DNA of 6,264 bases from Coriobacteriales bacterium. Lineage in GTDB: Bacteria > Actinomycetota > Coriobacteriia > Coriobacteriales > UBA8131. The stretch is from positions 1 to 6,264 of the forward strand of contig JAITEK010000163.1 of NCBI GenBank assembly GCA_031282085.1, read 5' to 3'. The notes beneath the pieces were generated by a model. It was not told where the DNA came from. It saw only the letters and a program-made list of their open reading frames with translations, and ran no database searches. A program made the position numbers and the translations under genes. This document shows positions 1-5,383 of this stretch, piece after piece (the stretch's first letter is position 1; each line of letters starts with the position of its first letter).

Positions 1-92
1 ACTGTGACCTTGCGGGCTATGGGGCTCACCATCGCCGCCGCACCCGCAAACTCTGGGACAACGCCCTCATTGCCCGCCTGCGCGGGGTGTGA
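1..92 (+). CDS. C-terminal end of an unidentified protein (5' part outside the window)
   Basis: Reading from base 3, the frame is open from the left edge to a TGA at 90-92. It encodes 29 residues ending in LWDNALIARLRGV. About three quarters of the codons end in G or C (22 of 29 by hand count), as expected for a real gene here, and the tail is basic then amphipathic, like a normal protein C-terminus. A hairpin that could act as a terminator follows at 122-138. The gene runs towards the minus-strand transporter, so the two are convergent. The fragment is too short for me to assign a family. A second frame is also open from base 1 to 153, but its composition is less gene-like. Confidence 0.42.
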   Translation, partial: CDLAGYGAHHRRRTRKLWDNALIARLRGV

Positions 93-121
93 GTCGCACA
101 CGACACACGATTGTGCCACGA

Positions 122-148
122 GAGCGGCTGCGCCGCTCCGCGGTGTTT
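122..148 (+). terminator. possible rho-independent terminator of the upstream plus-strand gene
   Basis: GAGCGGC (122-128) and GCCGCTC (132-138) form a perfect 7-bp GC-rich stem with a 3-base loop, 29 bases after the stop at 90-92. A TTTT run at 145-148 follows, but only after six more bases (139-144), so the U-tract is short and displaced. Position and orientation suit termination of the gene ending at 92. The weak U-tract keeps confidence low. Confidence 0.33.
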
Positions 149-220
149 TGTGAGTCCGCCGGCTAGCGCCGTCGGTTGGATTCTGGGACAAGCCCAGAAT
201 GACGAGCATTTTCGCGCGTC
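149..220. repeat. structured intergenic repeat, copy A (uninterrupted, 72-bp unit)
   Basis: This unit starts TGTGAGTCCG and ends GCGCGTC, and is repeated immediately downstream from 221. It contains two potential hairpins. One is a short imperfect stem around GGCTAGCGCC (156-175). The other is a perfect 8-bp stem, ATTCTGGG (180-187) with CCCAGAAT (193-200), around the loop ACAAG. Outside the insertion, copies A and B differ at only four positions (159/231, 172/244, 213/361 and 216/364), and all four are transitions. The function is unknown. Compactness, palindromes and a convergent intergenic position resemble REP- or MITE-like elements, which is inference. Confidence 0.8.
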
Positions 221-368
221 TGTGAGTCCGTCGGCTAGCGCCGCCGGTTGGATTCTGGGACAAGACCCGTAGGTTCGCGCAAGCGCTTCACCCGTCCTTC
301 GCTGATAAGGCTCCACTGGAGCCTTATCCGGGCGCTCGGACCCAGAATGACGAGCATTTTTGCACGTC
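221..368. repeat. structured intergenic repeat, copy B (split by a 76-bp segment)
   Basis: This is the second, head-to-tail copy of the unit at 149-220. Its left part (221-264) and right part (341-368) match copy A closely: 41 of 43 bases over 222-264 and 26 of 28 on the right. They are separated by 76 extra bases at 265-340. The break falls exactly between the loop ACAAG and the right arm of the hairpin, so ATTCTGGG (252-259) and CCCAGAAT (341-348) are now 81 bases apart. Either the segment inserted into copy B or copy A lost it. The sequence alone does not decide. Confidence 0.8.
265..340. repeat. 76-bp segment with a perfect hairpin, inside repeat copy B
   Basis: This segment is absent from copy A. 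It contains a perfect 11-bp inverted repeat, GATAAGGCTCC (304-314) and GGAGCCTTATC (318-328), with a 3-base ACT loop, and an octamer palindrome AAGCGCTT (281-288). CCC occurs at both junctions (266-268 just inside the left end, 341-343 just outside the right end), which could be a 3-bp target duplication or chance. It is too short to encode a transposase, so if mobile it would depend on an enzyme encoded elsewhere. It could instead be part of the full-length form of the repeat. Confidence 0.55.
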
Positions 369-376
369 ATTTTGGG
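341..376. other. alternative hairpin at the right end of repeat copy B
   Basis: CCCAGAATGACG (341-352) can pair with CGTCATTTTGGG (365-376) with one G-T wobble. After one mismatch (353/364), GCA (354-356) pairs with TGC (361-363) around a TTTT loop. This uses the same CCCAGAAT arm that would otherwise pair with 252-259, so two folds compete. Copy A lacks the distal arm. Confidence 0.45.
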
Positions 377-421
377 TTTATCCCAGGGTCTACCGCGAGC
401 GAAAGCGAGCGATGCATTAAG

Positions 422-459
422 AGCGCGAAGCGCGACATACGATAGTCGCGCTTCGCGTT
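422..459 (-). terminator. hairpin immediately after the GPH transporter gene, likely terminator
   Basis: Positions 422-436 pair with 445-459. The stem is 15 bp with one G-T wobble, and its core GCGAAGCGCGAC / GTCGCGCTTCGC is perfect. The loop has 8 bases. On the minus strand it begins three bases after the transporter stop codon (465-463) and is followed by CTCTTAATG, so the U-rich tail is poor. Stem length and position make termination or 3'-end protection of the transporter mRNA the simplest reading. The word TACGATAGT occurs both across the loop (438-446) and over the stop codon (464-472). Confidence 0.55.
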
Positions 460-462
460 GGC

Positions 463-1917
463 TTACGATAGTGTTCCGTTTGCGGCCTCAGCCTCAGCTG
501 CGGCTTTTTTAGCCGCGCGCATGGCGGCTGCGTCGCGGTCGGTGGGGCTCAAAAACGCAATTATGAGCATACCGATGGCTACGACAGCAGGGAAGTATAT
601 AAAGGAAGTCTGGAACACCAGCTGTGTGGCCTCGTTCTGTACCGGCTGCAGCACCTCCTCGGTGGGGGCAATGTAGCCGGAGAATTGCATCCCCAGGCCC
701 AGCATAAAGGCCAGGAAAGCCAGGCCTATTTTTAGTATCAACCCTCGCAATGCGACCGCCGAGCCCTCCAAGCGGTACCCCTTGTTCCATGCGGCAATCT
801 CAATGGACTCGTTCAGATTGGCGCTGATGCCCGTAACCGAAAAGCCCATTGCCACACCTATGAGGCCAGCGGAGATGCAGGCAGCGATAAAGCTCGTTGG
901 CGCAATAAACAGCGGTATCTTGGACACAAGCATGGCGATGGCGGCGGTTATCAGTATGCCTCGCCGCGAGGCATACTTGTTCACAAGGCGTATGAAGGGC
1001 AGCGAGAGCAGAGCCACTAAAATCAGGATAGGCGAGAGAATAGCCTCCCCGCCAGGCATACGCAGTACGTAGGTGGTGAAGTAGACAACGCTGATTATCA
1101 CAGAACTGAGCGCGAAGCTATAGAGCAGGTTGTAACCAACAATCGCCATGAAATTGCGCTCGGTGAACAGTATCTTAAAGGCTTTGAACAGGCCGATATG
1201 ATCAGTCGTCGTTTTCTCTGGTCGCACCCGTTCCCGCGTGACGGCATATACGAAGAACTGACAAATGACGCATATCGCCATAAAGACAACGATGATAACG
1301 TGGAACCCCGTGCGTTGATCCAGTACGTTGCCGAGGGCGTCCACTCCGCCAAAGGTCCGCATCAGGGGCACCGTAAAAAGCGAGGCGACCAGCGGGCCCA
1401 GGCTGGCTCCAGCAGTCGCAAACGTACCGAGTGAGACGCGCTCATTAGGATCGGAGGTCATCACCGACGGGAACGACATATAGGGAATGCCAAGGAAGGT
1501 AGAGAAGGAATCCATGATGCAGTAGACGAGCAACGCATAGATAAAGGCCCAGGTTGGGTCAAGCGCTGGCATCCAGAACAGGATGATGGCAAAGAGCGCG
1601 GTGGGAACGGCTACCCACTTGATCAGCGGCCGTATCTTCTCACCGTTTTTGAAGCGGTGGTTGTCGACCAGCCAGCCGACGATGGGGTCATTGACGCCGT
1701 TCCAGATGGTACAGATGAGCATTAACGTCCCGGCCAGCGCCGGCGGTATTCCGGCCACGTTGGTGTAGAACACCAGCAGGTACAGGCTGAGGATCTGCGC
1801 GAACATCTCGACGGAGCCGTGCAAAGCAGTAAAGCCGAGTTTCTCTCGTAGACGCACTTTTTCGGTGGTTGGAGCGGAGGGAACGATTGTTGCCTGTAGG
1901 GTATCGGGTGTCGCCAT
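463..1917 (-). CDS. GPH-family (glycoside-pentoside-hexuronide) cation symporter, MFS superfamily
   Basis: This integral membrane transporter has about 484 residues and roughly 12 hydrophobic segments. Members of the family (MFS_2) import sugars, glycosides or uronides with H+ or Na+. The family signatures are clear. NDPIVGWLVDNHRF followed by GEKIRP (about 76-97) is the loop between helices 2 and 3. GIPYMSFPSVMTSDPNERVS (about 133-152) and ESIEIAAWNKGYRLEG (about 360-375) match the family's other conserved blocks. The C-terminus is a charged, alanine-rich cytoplasmic tail after SPTDRD. I chose the ATG at 1917 because GGAGG (1926-1922) lies 4 bases upstream. An ATG at 1920 sits too close to it, and the in-frame ATG at 1950 has no visible ribosome binding site but would add 11 residues. 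The gene stands alone between two hairpin regions with no catabolic partner in view, so the substrate cannot be named. Confidence 0.88.
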   Translation of the reverse strand: MATPDTLQATIVPSAPTTEKVRLREKLGFTALHGSVEMFAQILSLYLLVFYTNVAGIPPALAGTLMLICTIWNGVNDPIVGWLVDNHRFKNGEKIRPLIKWVAVPTALFAIILFWMPALDPTWAFIYALLVYCIMDSFSTFLGIPYMSFPSVMTSDPNERVSLGTFATAGASLGPLVASLFTVPLMRTFGGVDALGNVLDQRTGFHVIIVVFMAICVICQFFVYAVTRERVRPEKTTTDHIGLFKAFKILFTERNFMAIVGYNLLYSFALSSVIISVVYFTTYVLRMPGGEAILSPILILVALLSLPFIRLVNKYASRRGILITAAIAMLVSKIPLFIAPTSFIAACISAGLIGVAMGFSVTGISANLNESIEIAAWNKGYRLEGSAVALRGLILKIGLAFLAFMLGLGMQFSGYIAPTEEVLQPVQNEATQLVFQTSFIYFPAVVAIGMLIIAFLSPTDRDAAAMRAAKKAAAEAEAANGTLS

Positions 1918-1950
1918 CATGCCTCCAATATTCATATTTTGTACGTTCAT

Positions 1951-2016
1951 TCTGCACGGGCATTACAAGCGATAATAATAACAGGCAACGGTCAGATGTA
2001 CGATACTCAAACCGTT
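1951..2016 (-). promoter_or_regulatory. candidate promoter and palindromic operator of the GPH transporter
   Basis: On the minus strand, upstream of the transporter, TATTAT boxes (1980-1975 or 1977-1972) could serve as a -10 element. No acceptable -35 box lies at the right distance. In its place is an imperfect 30-bp palindrome (1987-2016) with perfect outer arms AACGGT / ACCGTT, inner GA/TC pairs and a central CG; 18 of 30 positions are symmetric. A-rich tracts (AAAAAA at 2043-2038) lie further upstream. The spacing suits a regulator bound over the -35 region, as expected for a substrate-inducible importer. The regulator is unknown and the assignment is inferred. Confidence 0.3.
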
Positions 2017-2091
2017 AAATATTCGTTTCTTTGCGTCTTTTTTGCCTCCGTGGATTGTGTGTCACCCGCTGCACGTGCTTCTGATGTGGGA

Positions 2092-2115
2092 TGCGCTGGT
2101 CGTCCGGCCAGCGCA
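2092..2115. terminator. GC-rich hairpin downstream of gpsA (distal of two)
   Basis: TGCGCTGG (2092-2099) pairs with CCAGCGCA (2108-2115). One G-T wobble and one C-G pair extend the stem to 10 bp around the loop GTCC. It lies 44 bases past the gpsA stop on the minus strand and is separated from the next hairpin by only three bases. Neither strand shows a T-run after it, so it is not a canonical terminator. It may instead block 3' exonucleases or belong to an intergenic repeat. Confidence 0.35.
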
Positions 2116-2117
2116 AA

Positions 2118-2144
2118 GATTCCCGCGCAAGGCGCGGGAATGAC
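2118..2144. repeat. ATTC-stem-CAAG-stem-GAATGAC palindromic repeat downstream of gpsA
   Basis: ATTCCCGCGC (2119-2128) and GCGCGGGAAT (2132-2141) form a perfect 10-bp stem with loop AAG. The flanks GATTC (2118-2122) and GAATGAC (2138-2144), and the CAAG around the loop, are shared with the hairpin of copy A (179-203), while the inner stem bases differ and still pair. It lies 18 bases beyond the gpsA stop codon and could also end the gpsA transcript, although the following minus-strand sequence CTTTG is a poor U-tract. It resembles Neisseria dRS3 repeats (ATTCCC-N8-GGGAAT) in form, but the spacing here is 11, not 8. Confidence 0.6.
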
Positions 2145-2159
2145 AAAAGGGGAGGCGGG

Positions 2160-3257
2160 TTAGTAGAACTCGGGTTTTAAGGAGCGTTCTATGAGGGAGG
2201 CTACGGCTTCCTCGATGGGTTGTTGCTCCCAGATGATGTCGTGCACCACCTTGCTGATGGGCATATCAACGGTGTGTTTTTGCGCCAACGCCGCAACTGA
2301 GCGGCTGGCGACGGCGCCCTCAACCACCATGTGGGTGCGCGTCTGGTAGGCCTCAAGGGTTCCGCCCCGCGCGAGCTCAAGACCAAAGGCCCGGTTGCGC
2401 GAGTGTTCTGAGGTGCAGGTGGCGATAAGGTCGCCCATGCCGGCCAGGCCCATGCAGGTGCGCGCGTCACCGCCGAGTTGCTCAACCAAACGGCCTATCT
2501 CGGCCAGGCCGCGGGTCATAAGCAGGGCCGTTGTGTTGTCGCCCAGCCCCAGACCGGCCGCCAACCCGCAGGCTATGGCGATGATGTTCTTAGCTGCGCC
2601 GCAAAGCTGCACGCCCACTACGTCATGCGAGGTGTAGACGCGGAAGGTCGGCGTGGCAAAAAGCTCCTGGAACAGTTGCGCGGTTGTTTGCGAGAGCGAG
2701 GCGACCACGGTTGCCGAGGGGATGCCCCGCACAACCTCCTCAGCGTGATTGGGCCCCGAGAGCACCGCAAGATGTTCGTGCGGGTTAACCTGCTCAGGCC
2801 AACCACAGTGCCCCGCAGCGCCGAATCTCTCAGCCGACGCGGGCGGCTCATCGGCTCCTTGGCGATTGCGCGGATCGAAGTGCTTTGCGAGCACATCGAG
2901 CAGGAGCGTCCCCGTGGAACCCTCGATACCCTTGGAGAGCAACACGAGCGGGACGTTCTCATCACACCCTGTACCCAGATGTGCGGCGATACGCTCCGCC
3001 ATCTCGCCGACGACTGCCGAGGGCGTTACGAGAACGATGGCCTCCGTTTTGGCAAGCACGGCGCCAAGGTCGGTGCTCGCGGTGACAGTGGCAGGAAATA
3101 CGGTGTCCTCAAGATAACGGGGGCTGTGGTGCGCCGTGTTGATGCCGGTCACCACGCTCTCGTCGCGCGCCCAGAGGCTGACCGTCTCCCCTTTGGTGCC
3201 GAGCAGCCAGGCTACGGCACTTCCCCAGGAACCTGCTCCGACGACAGAGACCTTCAT
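2160..3257 (-). CDS. gpsA: NAD(P)H-dependent glycerol-3-phosphate dehydrogenase
   Basis: This cytoplasmic enzyme reduces dihydroxyacetone phosphate to sn-glycerol-3-phosphate, the backbone of phospholipids. The N-terminal Rossmann fold opens with GAGSWG (7-12), followed by LWARDE (29-34) and SKGIE (108-112). SGPNHAEEV (167-175), the catalytic lysine in CGAAKN (Lys223), GLAGMGD (270-276) and SRNRAF (286-291) mark the C-terminal catalytic domain. At 365 residues it is longer than the usual 330-340. The excess is one insertion of roughly 30 residues (about 127-159) between LLLDVLAKHF and LAVLSGPN. I chose the ATG at 3257 because MKVSVVGAGSWG is the family's usual start. A TTG at 3269 would add four residues and overlap the plsY stop. 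The gap to plsY is 8 bp, and PlsY uses the product of this enzyme. Confidence 0.95.
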   Translation of the reverse strand: MKVSVVGAGSWGSAVAWLLGTKGETVSLWARDESVVTGINTAHHSPRYLEDTVFPATVTASTDLGAVLAKTEAIVLVTPSAVVGEMAERIAAHLGTGCDENVPLVLLSKGIEGSTGTLLLDVLAKHFDPRNRQGADEPPASAERFGAAGHCGWPEQVNPHEHLAVLSGPNHAEEVVRGIPSATVVASLSQTTAQLFQELFATPTFRVYTSHDVVGVQLCGAAKNIIAIACGLAAGLGLGDNTTALLMTRGLAEIGRLVEQLGGDARTCMGLAGMGDLIATCTSEHSRNRAFGLELARGGTLEAYQTRTHMVVEGAVASRSVAALAQKHTVDMPISKVVHDIIWEQQPIEEAVASLIERSLKPEFY

Positions 3258-3265
3258 GTGTCCAC

Positions 3266-3961
3266 TCAACCTTTCTCAGGGGAGGAGCTATCTCCCGCGG
3301 ACGACTTTTTGCCAACCCGCGGCTCGGTGCCACTCAGCAGGCGCTGTATGTTGCCGCGGTGCGCCCAGATGATAAGGGCGCCGGTGATGGCGCACAGCAC
3401 GACGGCCAGCCAGTCGCCCCAGAGCAGCCACAGCGCCAGGAACGGGCAGATGATCGCCGCCATGACGGAACCAAGGGAGACATAGCGCGTGAGCAGCACC
3501 AACGCGGCAAACACGAGCAGCTCGATTACCAGGCCAAGCCAACCGACGGTAAAAAGCAGGCAACCGGCGGCAACCGCAATGCCCTTTCCTCCGCGGAACA
3601 GCAGCCAGGGGGTAAAGATATGCCCGAGCACGCAGCCCACAAAAGCCGCTGCGACCAGGTCTCCCTGGTGTAGCCAAAGTTCCTGCGTGGGACCCACAAG
3701 CGGCAGGAGCCACAGCGCGATAATCCAACCAAGCAGCCCCGCGAGCAAGCCCTTGCCAAAATCGAGTAGAAACACCACGGAACCGCCGCGTTTGCCGAGC
3801 GTGCGCATGGCGTTGGTGGTGCCGATGTTGCCCGAGCCGTGCTGGCGGATGTCGGTGCGGTAGAACAGGCGGGATACGATGATGCCCCAGGGAATCGACC
3901 CAAGAAGGAACGCAAGGGTAAGTACCAGCAGCAACAGTAACACCGGCAAAAAAGCGCTCAT
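3266..3961 (-). CDS. plsY: acyl-phosphate:glycerol-3-phosphate acyltransferase PlsY
   Basis: This membrane enzyme transfers an acyl group from acyl-phosphate (made by PlsX) to position 1 of glycerol-3-phosphate, giving lysophosphatidic acid, the first committed step of phospholipid synthesis. The three family motifs are present: GSIPWG (21-26) with HGSGNIGTTN (41-50), LDFGKG (66-71), and GHIFTPW (113-119) with FRGGKG (122-127). Small variants from common forms are GTTN for GATN and FRGGKG for FKGGKG. The protein has 231 residues and is strongly hydrophobic, with several membrane spans. After HRGNIQRLLSGTEP it carries a polar, lysine- and serine-rich tail of about 20 residues that many homologues lack. 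The start ATG lies 6 bp after the der stop, with AAGGA about 11 bases upstream, so it is probably translated from the same mRNA as der and gpsA. Confidence 0.95.
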   Translation of the reverse strand: MSAFLPVLLLLLVLTLAFLLGSIPWGIIVSRLFYRTDIRQHGSGNIGTTNAMRTLGKRGGSVVFLLDFGKGLLAGLLGWIIALWLLPLVGPTQELWLHQGDLVAAAFVGCVLGHIFTPWLLFRGGKGIAVAAGCLLFTVGWLGLVIELLVFAALVLLTRYVSLGSVMAAIICPFLALWLLWGDWLAVVLCAITGALIIWAHRGNIQRLLSGTEPRVGKKSSAGDSSSPEKG

Positions 3962-3967
3962 CGTTTG

Positions 3968-5326
3968 TCAGTCCTTTTTCTTAAATCTGAGAATGACGGG
4001 CGTACCCTCCAGGGGGAAGGTCTCGCGCAGACGGTTCTCAAGGTAACGCTCGTAGGTGCTGTCGATGATGTGCGGATGGTTGGCGAAAAACGTGAAGCGC
4101 GGCGGGCGTGTGCCGGTCTGCGTGACGTAGTGGATGCGCAGTCGCAACTTGCCGCGGGAGACCGTGTGGCCAAAGTCGCGCAGTTCAGCGAGGAAATTGT
4201 TGAGCTTGGGAGTGGAGATGCTGGCGGAGAAGTTCGCGTAGGCCGTGTTGATGGCGCCCCAGACGCGGTGCACGCTGCGTCCCGTGAGCGCGCTTATCGC
4301 GATGACAGGCGCGTAGGAGACAAAGGGCAGGCGATCGGCAATCTGGGTGCGGAGGGCCTCGCGCTCCTCCGGCGTCTCAAGCAGGTCCCATTTGTTGAGC
4401 AGGATGACGAGGGCGCAGCGGCGCTCGTCGGCGAGGTTGGCAACGCGTTGGTCCTGGTCGGTGAGGCCCAGCGTGGAGTCGATCATGAGCAGGGCCACAT
4501 CGGCGCGGTCGATGGCGCGCAGCGCCCGGACAAAGCCGTAATACTCCACACTCTCATCTATCTGCGATTTGCGGCGGATGCCCGCGGTGTCGACGATGCG
4601 ATAGCGTGTGCCCTCGTGCTCAACGAGGGTATCGATGGCGTCGCGTGTGGTGCCGGCGACATCGCTGACGATGGAGCGCTCCGTGCCGACGAGCTTGTTG
4701 GTGAGCGAAGATTTGCCGGCATTGGGTCGCCCGATGATGGCAACATTGATGAGGGCGGTCTCGTCGTCGGCTGCCTCCGCCGCGCTGGGGTCGCTGGGGT
4801 TGCCAACGGAACCGCTCCCCTTCAACCCCTCCTGTAATTCCTTTGCCAGCGCATCGAGCATGTCGCCGGTTCCGTGGCCGTGCACGCTTGAGATGGGCCA
4901 TGGCTCGCCCAGGCCCAGGTTGTAGAACTCCCACAGCTCATCTTCCCGCGCGGGGTTGTCCATCTTGTTCACGAGCAGCATGACGGGGTGGCCCGAGCGC
5001 TTGAGCAGGCGGGCGACCTCCGTGTCGTCGGCGGTTAAACCGGTGCGCGAGTCCACCATGAACAGGATGGCGTCCGCCTCCTCGGTTGCAAGCAGCGCCT
5101 GGTTGCGAATGGAGTTCTGGAAGGCGTCCTCGGCCCCCCACTCGATGCCGCCGGTGTCGATGAGGATAAAGTCGACGCCGTTCCAATCCGCCTGGTGATA
5201 CGAGCGGTCGCGCGTGACGCCACGCTGCTCATGCACGATGGCGTCTTTGGTGAGGGCTATACGGTTAACGAAGGTGGATTTGCCGACATTAGGGCGACCC
5301 ACCACGGCGACAATCGGTAGCGGCAC
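3968..5326 (-). CDS. der: ribosome biogenesis GTPase Der (EngA), two GTPase domains plus KH-like domain
   Basis: Der is an essential GTPase that binds the 50S subunit during late assembly. It is 452 residues long, normal for the family. G domain 1 has GRPNVGKS (10-17), RGVTRD (35-40), DTGG (57-60) and NKMD (120-123). After an acidic, low-complexity linker (about 165-190), G domain 2 has GRPNAGKS (199-206), AGTTRD (224-229), DTAG (246-249), NKWD (311-314) and SAL (345-347). The C-terminal KH-like domain (about 365-450) ends in PVILRFKKKD. All G motifs are intact. The start codon is GTG (5326-5324), supported by AGGAG (5337-5333) six bases upstream and by the standard MPLPIVAVVGRPNVGKS beginning. 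It heads the tightly spaced der-plsY-gpsA group, 57 bp after ispH. Confidence 0.97.
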   Translation of the reverse strand: MPLPIVAVVGRPNVGKSTFVNRIALTKDAIVHEQRGVTRDRSYHQADWNGVDFILIDTGGIEWGAEDAFQNSIRNQALLATEEADAILFMVDSRTGLTADDTEVARLLKRSGHPVMLLVNKMDNPAREDELWEFYNLGLGEPWPISSVHGHGTGDMLDALAKELQEGLKGSGSVGNPSDPSAAEAADDETALINVAIIGRPNAGKSSLTNKLVGTERSIVSDVAGTTRDAIDTLVEHEGTRYRIVDTAGIRRKSQIDESVEYYGFVRALRAIDRADVALLMIDSTLGLTDQDQRVANLADERRCALVILLNKWDLLETPEEREALRTQIADRLPFVSYAPVIAISALTGRSVHRVWGAINTAYANFSASISTPKLNNFLAELRDFGHTVSRGKLRLRIHYVTQTGTRPPRFTFFANHPHIIDSTYERYLENRLRETFPLEGTPVILRFKKKD

Positions 5327-5383
5327 GGTTTTCTCCTAGCTTTCTGTGTTGTAAAGGGTACCATAAGTGCGCCCTTCCGTTTC

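Larger units (their letters stand above)
93..462. other. gene-free convergent intergenic region filled with repeats and hairpins
   Basis: This 370-bp gap separates the plus-strand gene ending at 92 from the minus-strand transporter ending at 463. I see no credible gene in it. The open frames that cross it are repeat-derived, and a minus-strand frame at 26-370 shows the same CPRIQP peptide twice because the DNA repeat is read twice. The gap contains a 7-bp GC hairpin (122-138), two structured repeat units (149-220 and 221-368), a hairpin-bearing segment inside the second unit (265-340), a short stretch rich in GCGAGC/GCGAA words (393-435) and a 15-bp hairpin (422-459). Confidence 0.7.

Noticed and set aside
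1..153. Second plus-strand frame open from the left edge, ending at 153
   Set aside because: Codon composition is less biased than in the frame ending at 92, and it would read through the hairpin at 122-138 into the repeat unit.
149..368. Possible CRISPR array
   Set aside because: There are only two units, they abut without spacers, and the extra 76 bases lie inside a unit, not between units. No cas gene is present.
26..370. Minus-strand open frame of 114 codons in the left intergenic region
   Set aside because: The peptide repeats CPRIQP because it reads through the DNA repeats. It also overlaps the plus-strand gene end and both hairpin regions.
463..1917. Reading the transporter as part of a carbohydrate-use gene cluster
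   Set aside because: No glycosidase, kinase or regulator lies next to it in the window. The neighbours are housekeeping genes across a hairpin-filled gap.
1939..2163. Plus-strand open frame of 74 codons between the transporter and gpsA
   Set aside because: No ribosome binding site is visible, the composition is unlike the real genes, and it runs through the candidate promoter and both hairpins.
2478..3485. Long plus-strand open frame (335 codons) opposite gpsA and the end of plsY
   Set aside because: It is the antisense shadow of clear GpsA and PlsY coding sequence. Its translation is Arg/Gly-rich with no recognisable motif, as expected from a mirrored high-GC codon pattern.
3965..4837. Plus-strand open frame of 290 codons opposite der
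   Set aside because: It lies wholly antisense to the conserved Der G2 and KH domains. The product has no family features and there is no separate regulatory sequence for it.
5327..5383. Internal promoter between ispH and der
   Set aside because: The 57-bp gap has a TATGGT-like hexamer and a GGTACC palindrome, but no matching -35 box at proper spacing. Only the der ribosome binding site (AGGAG, 5337-5333) is convincing.
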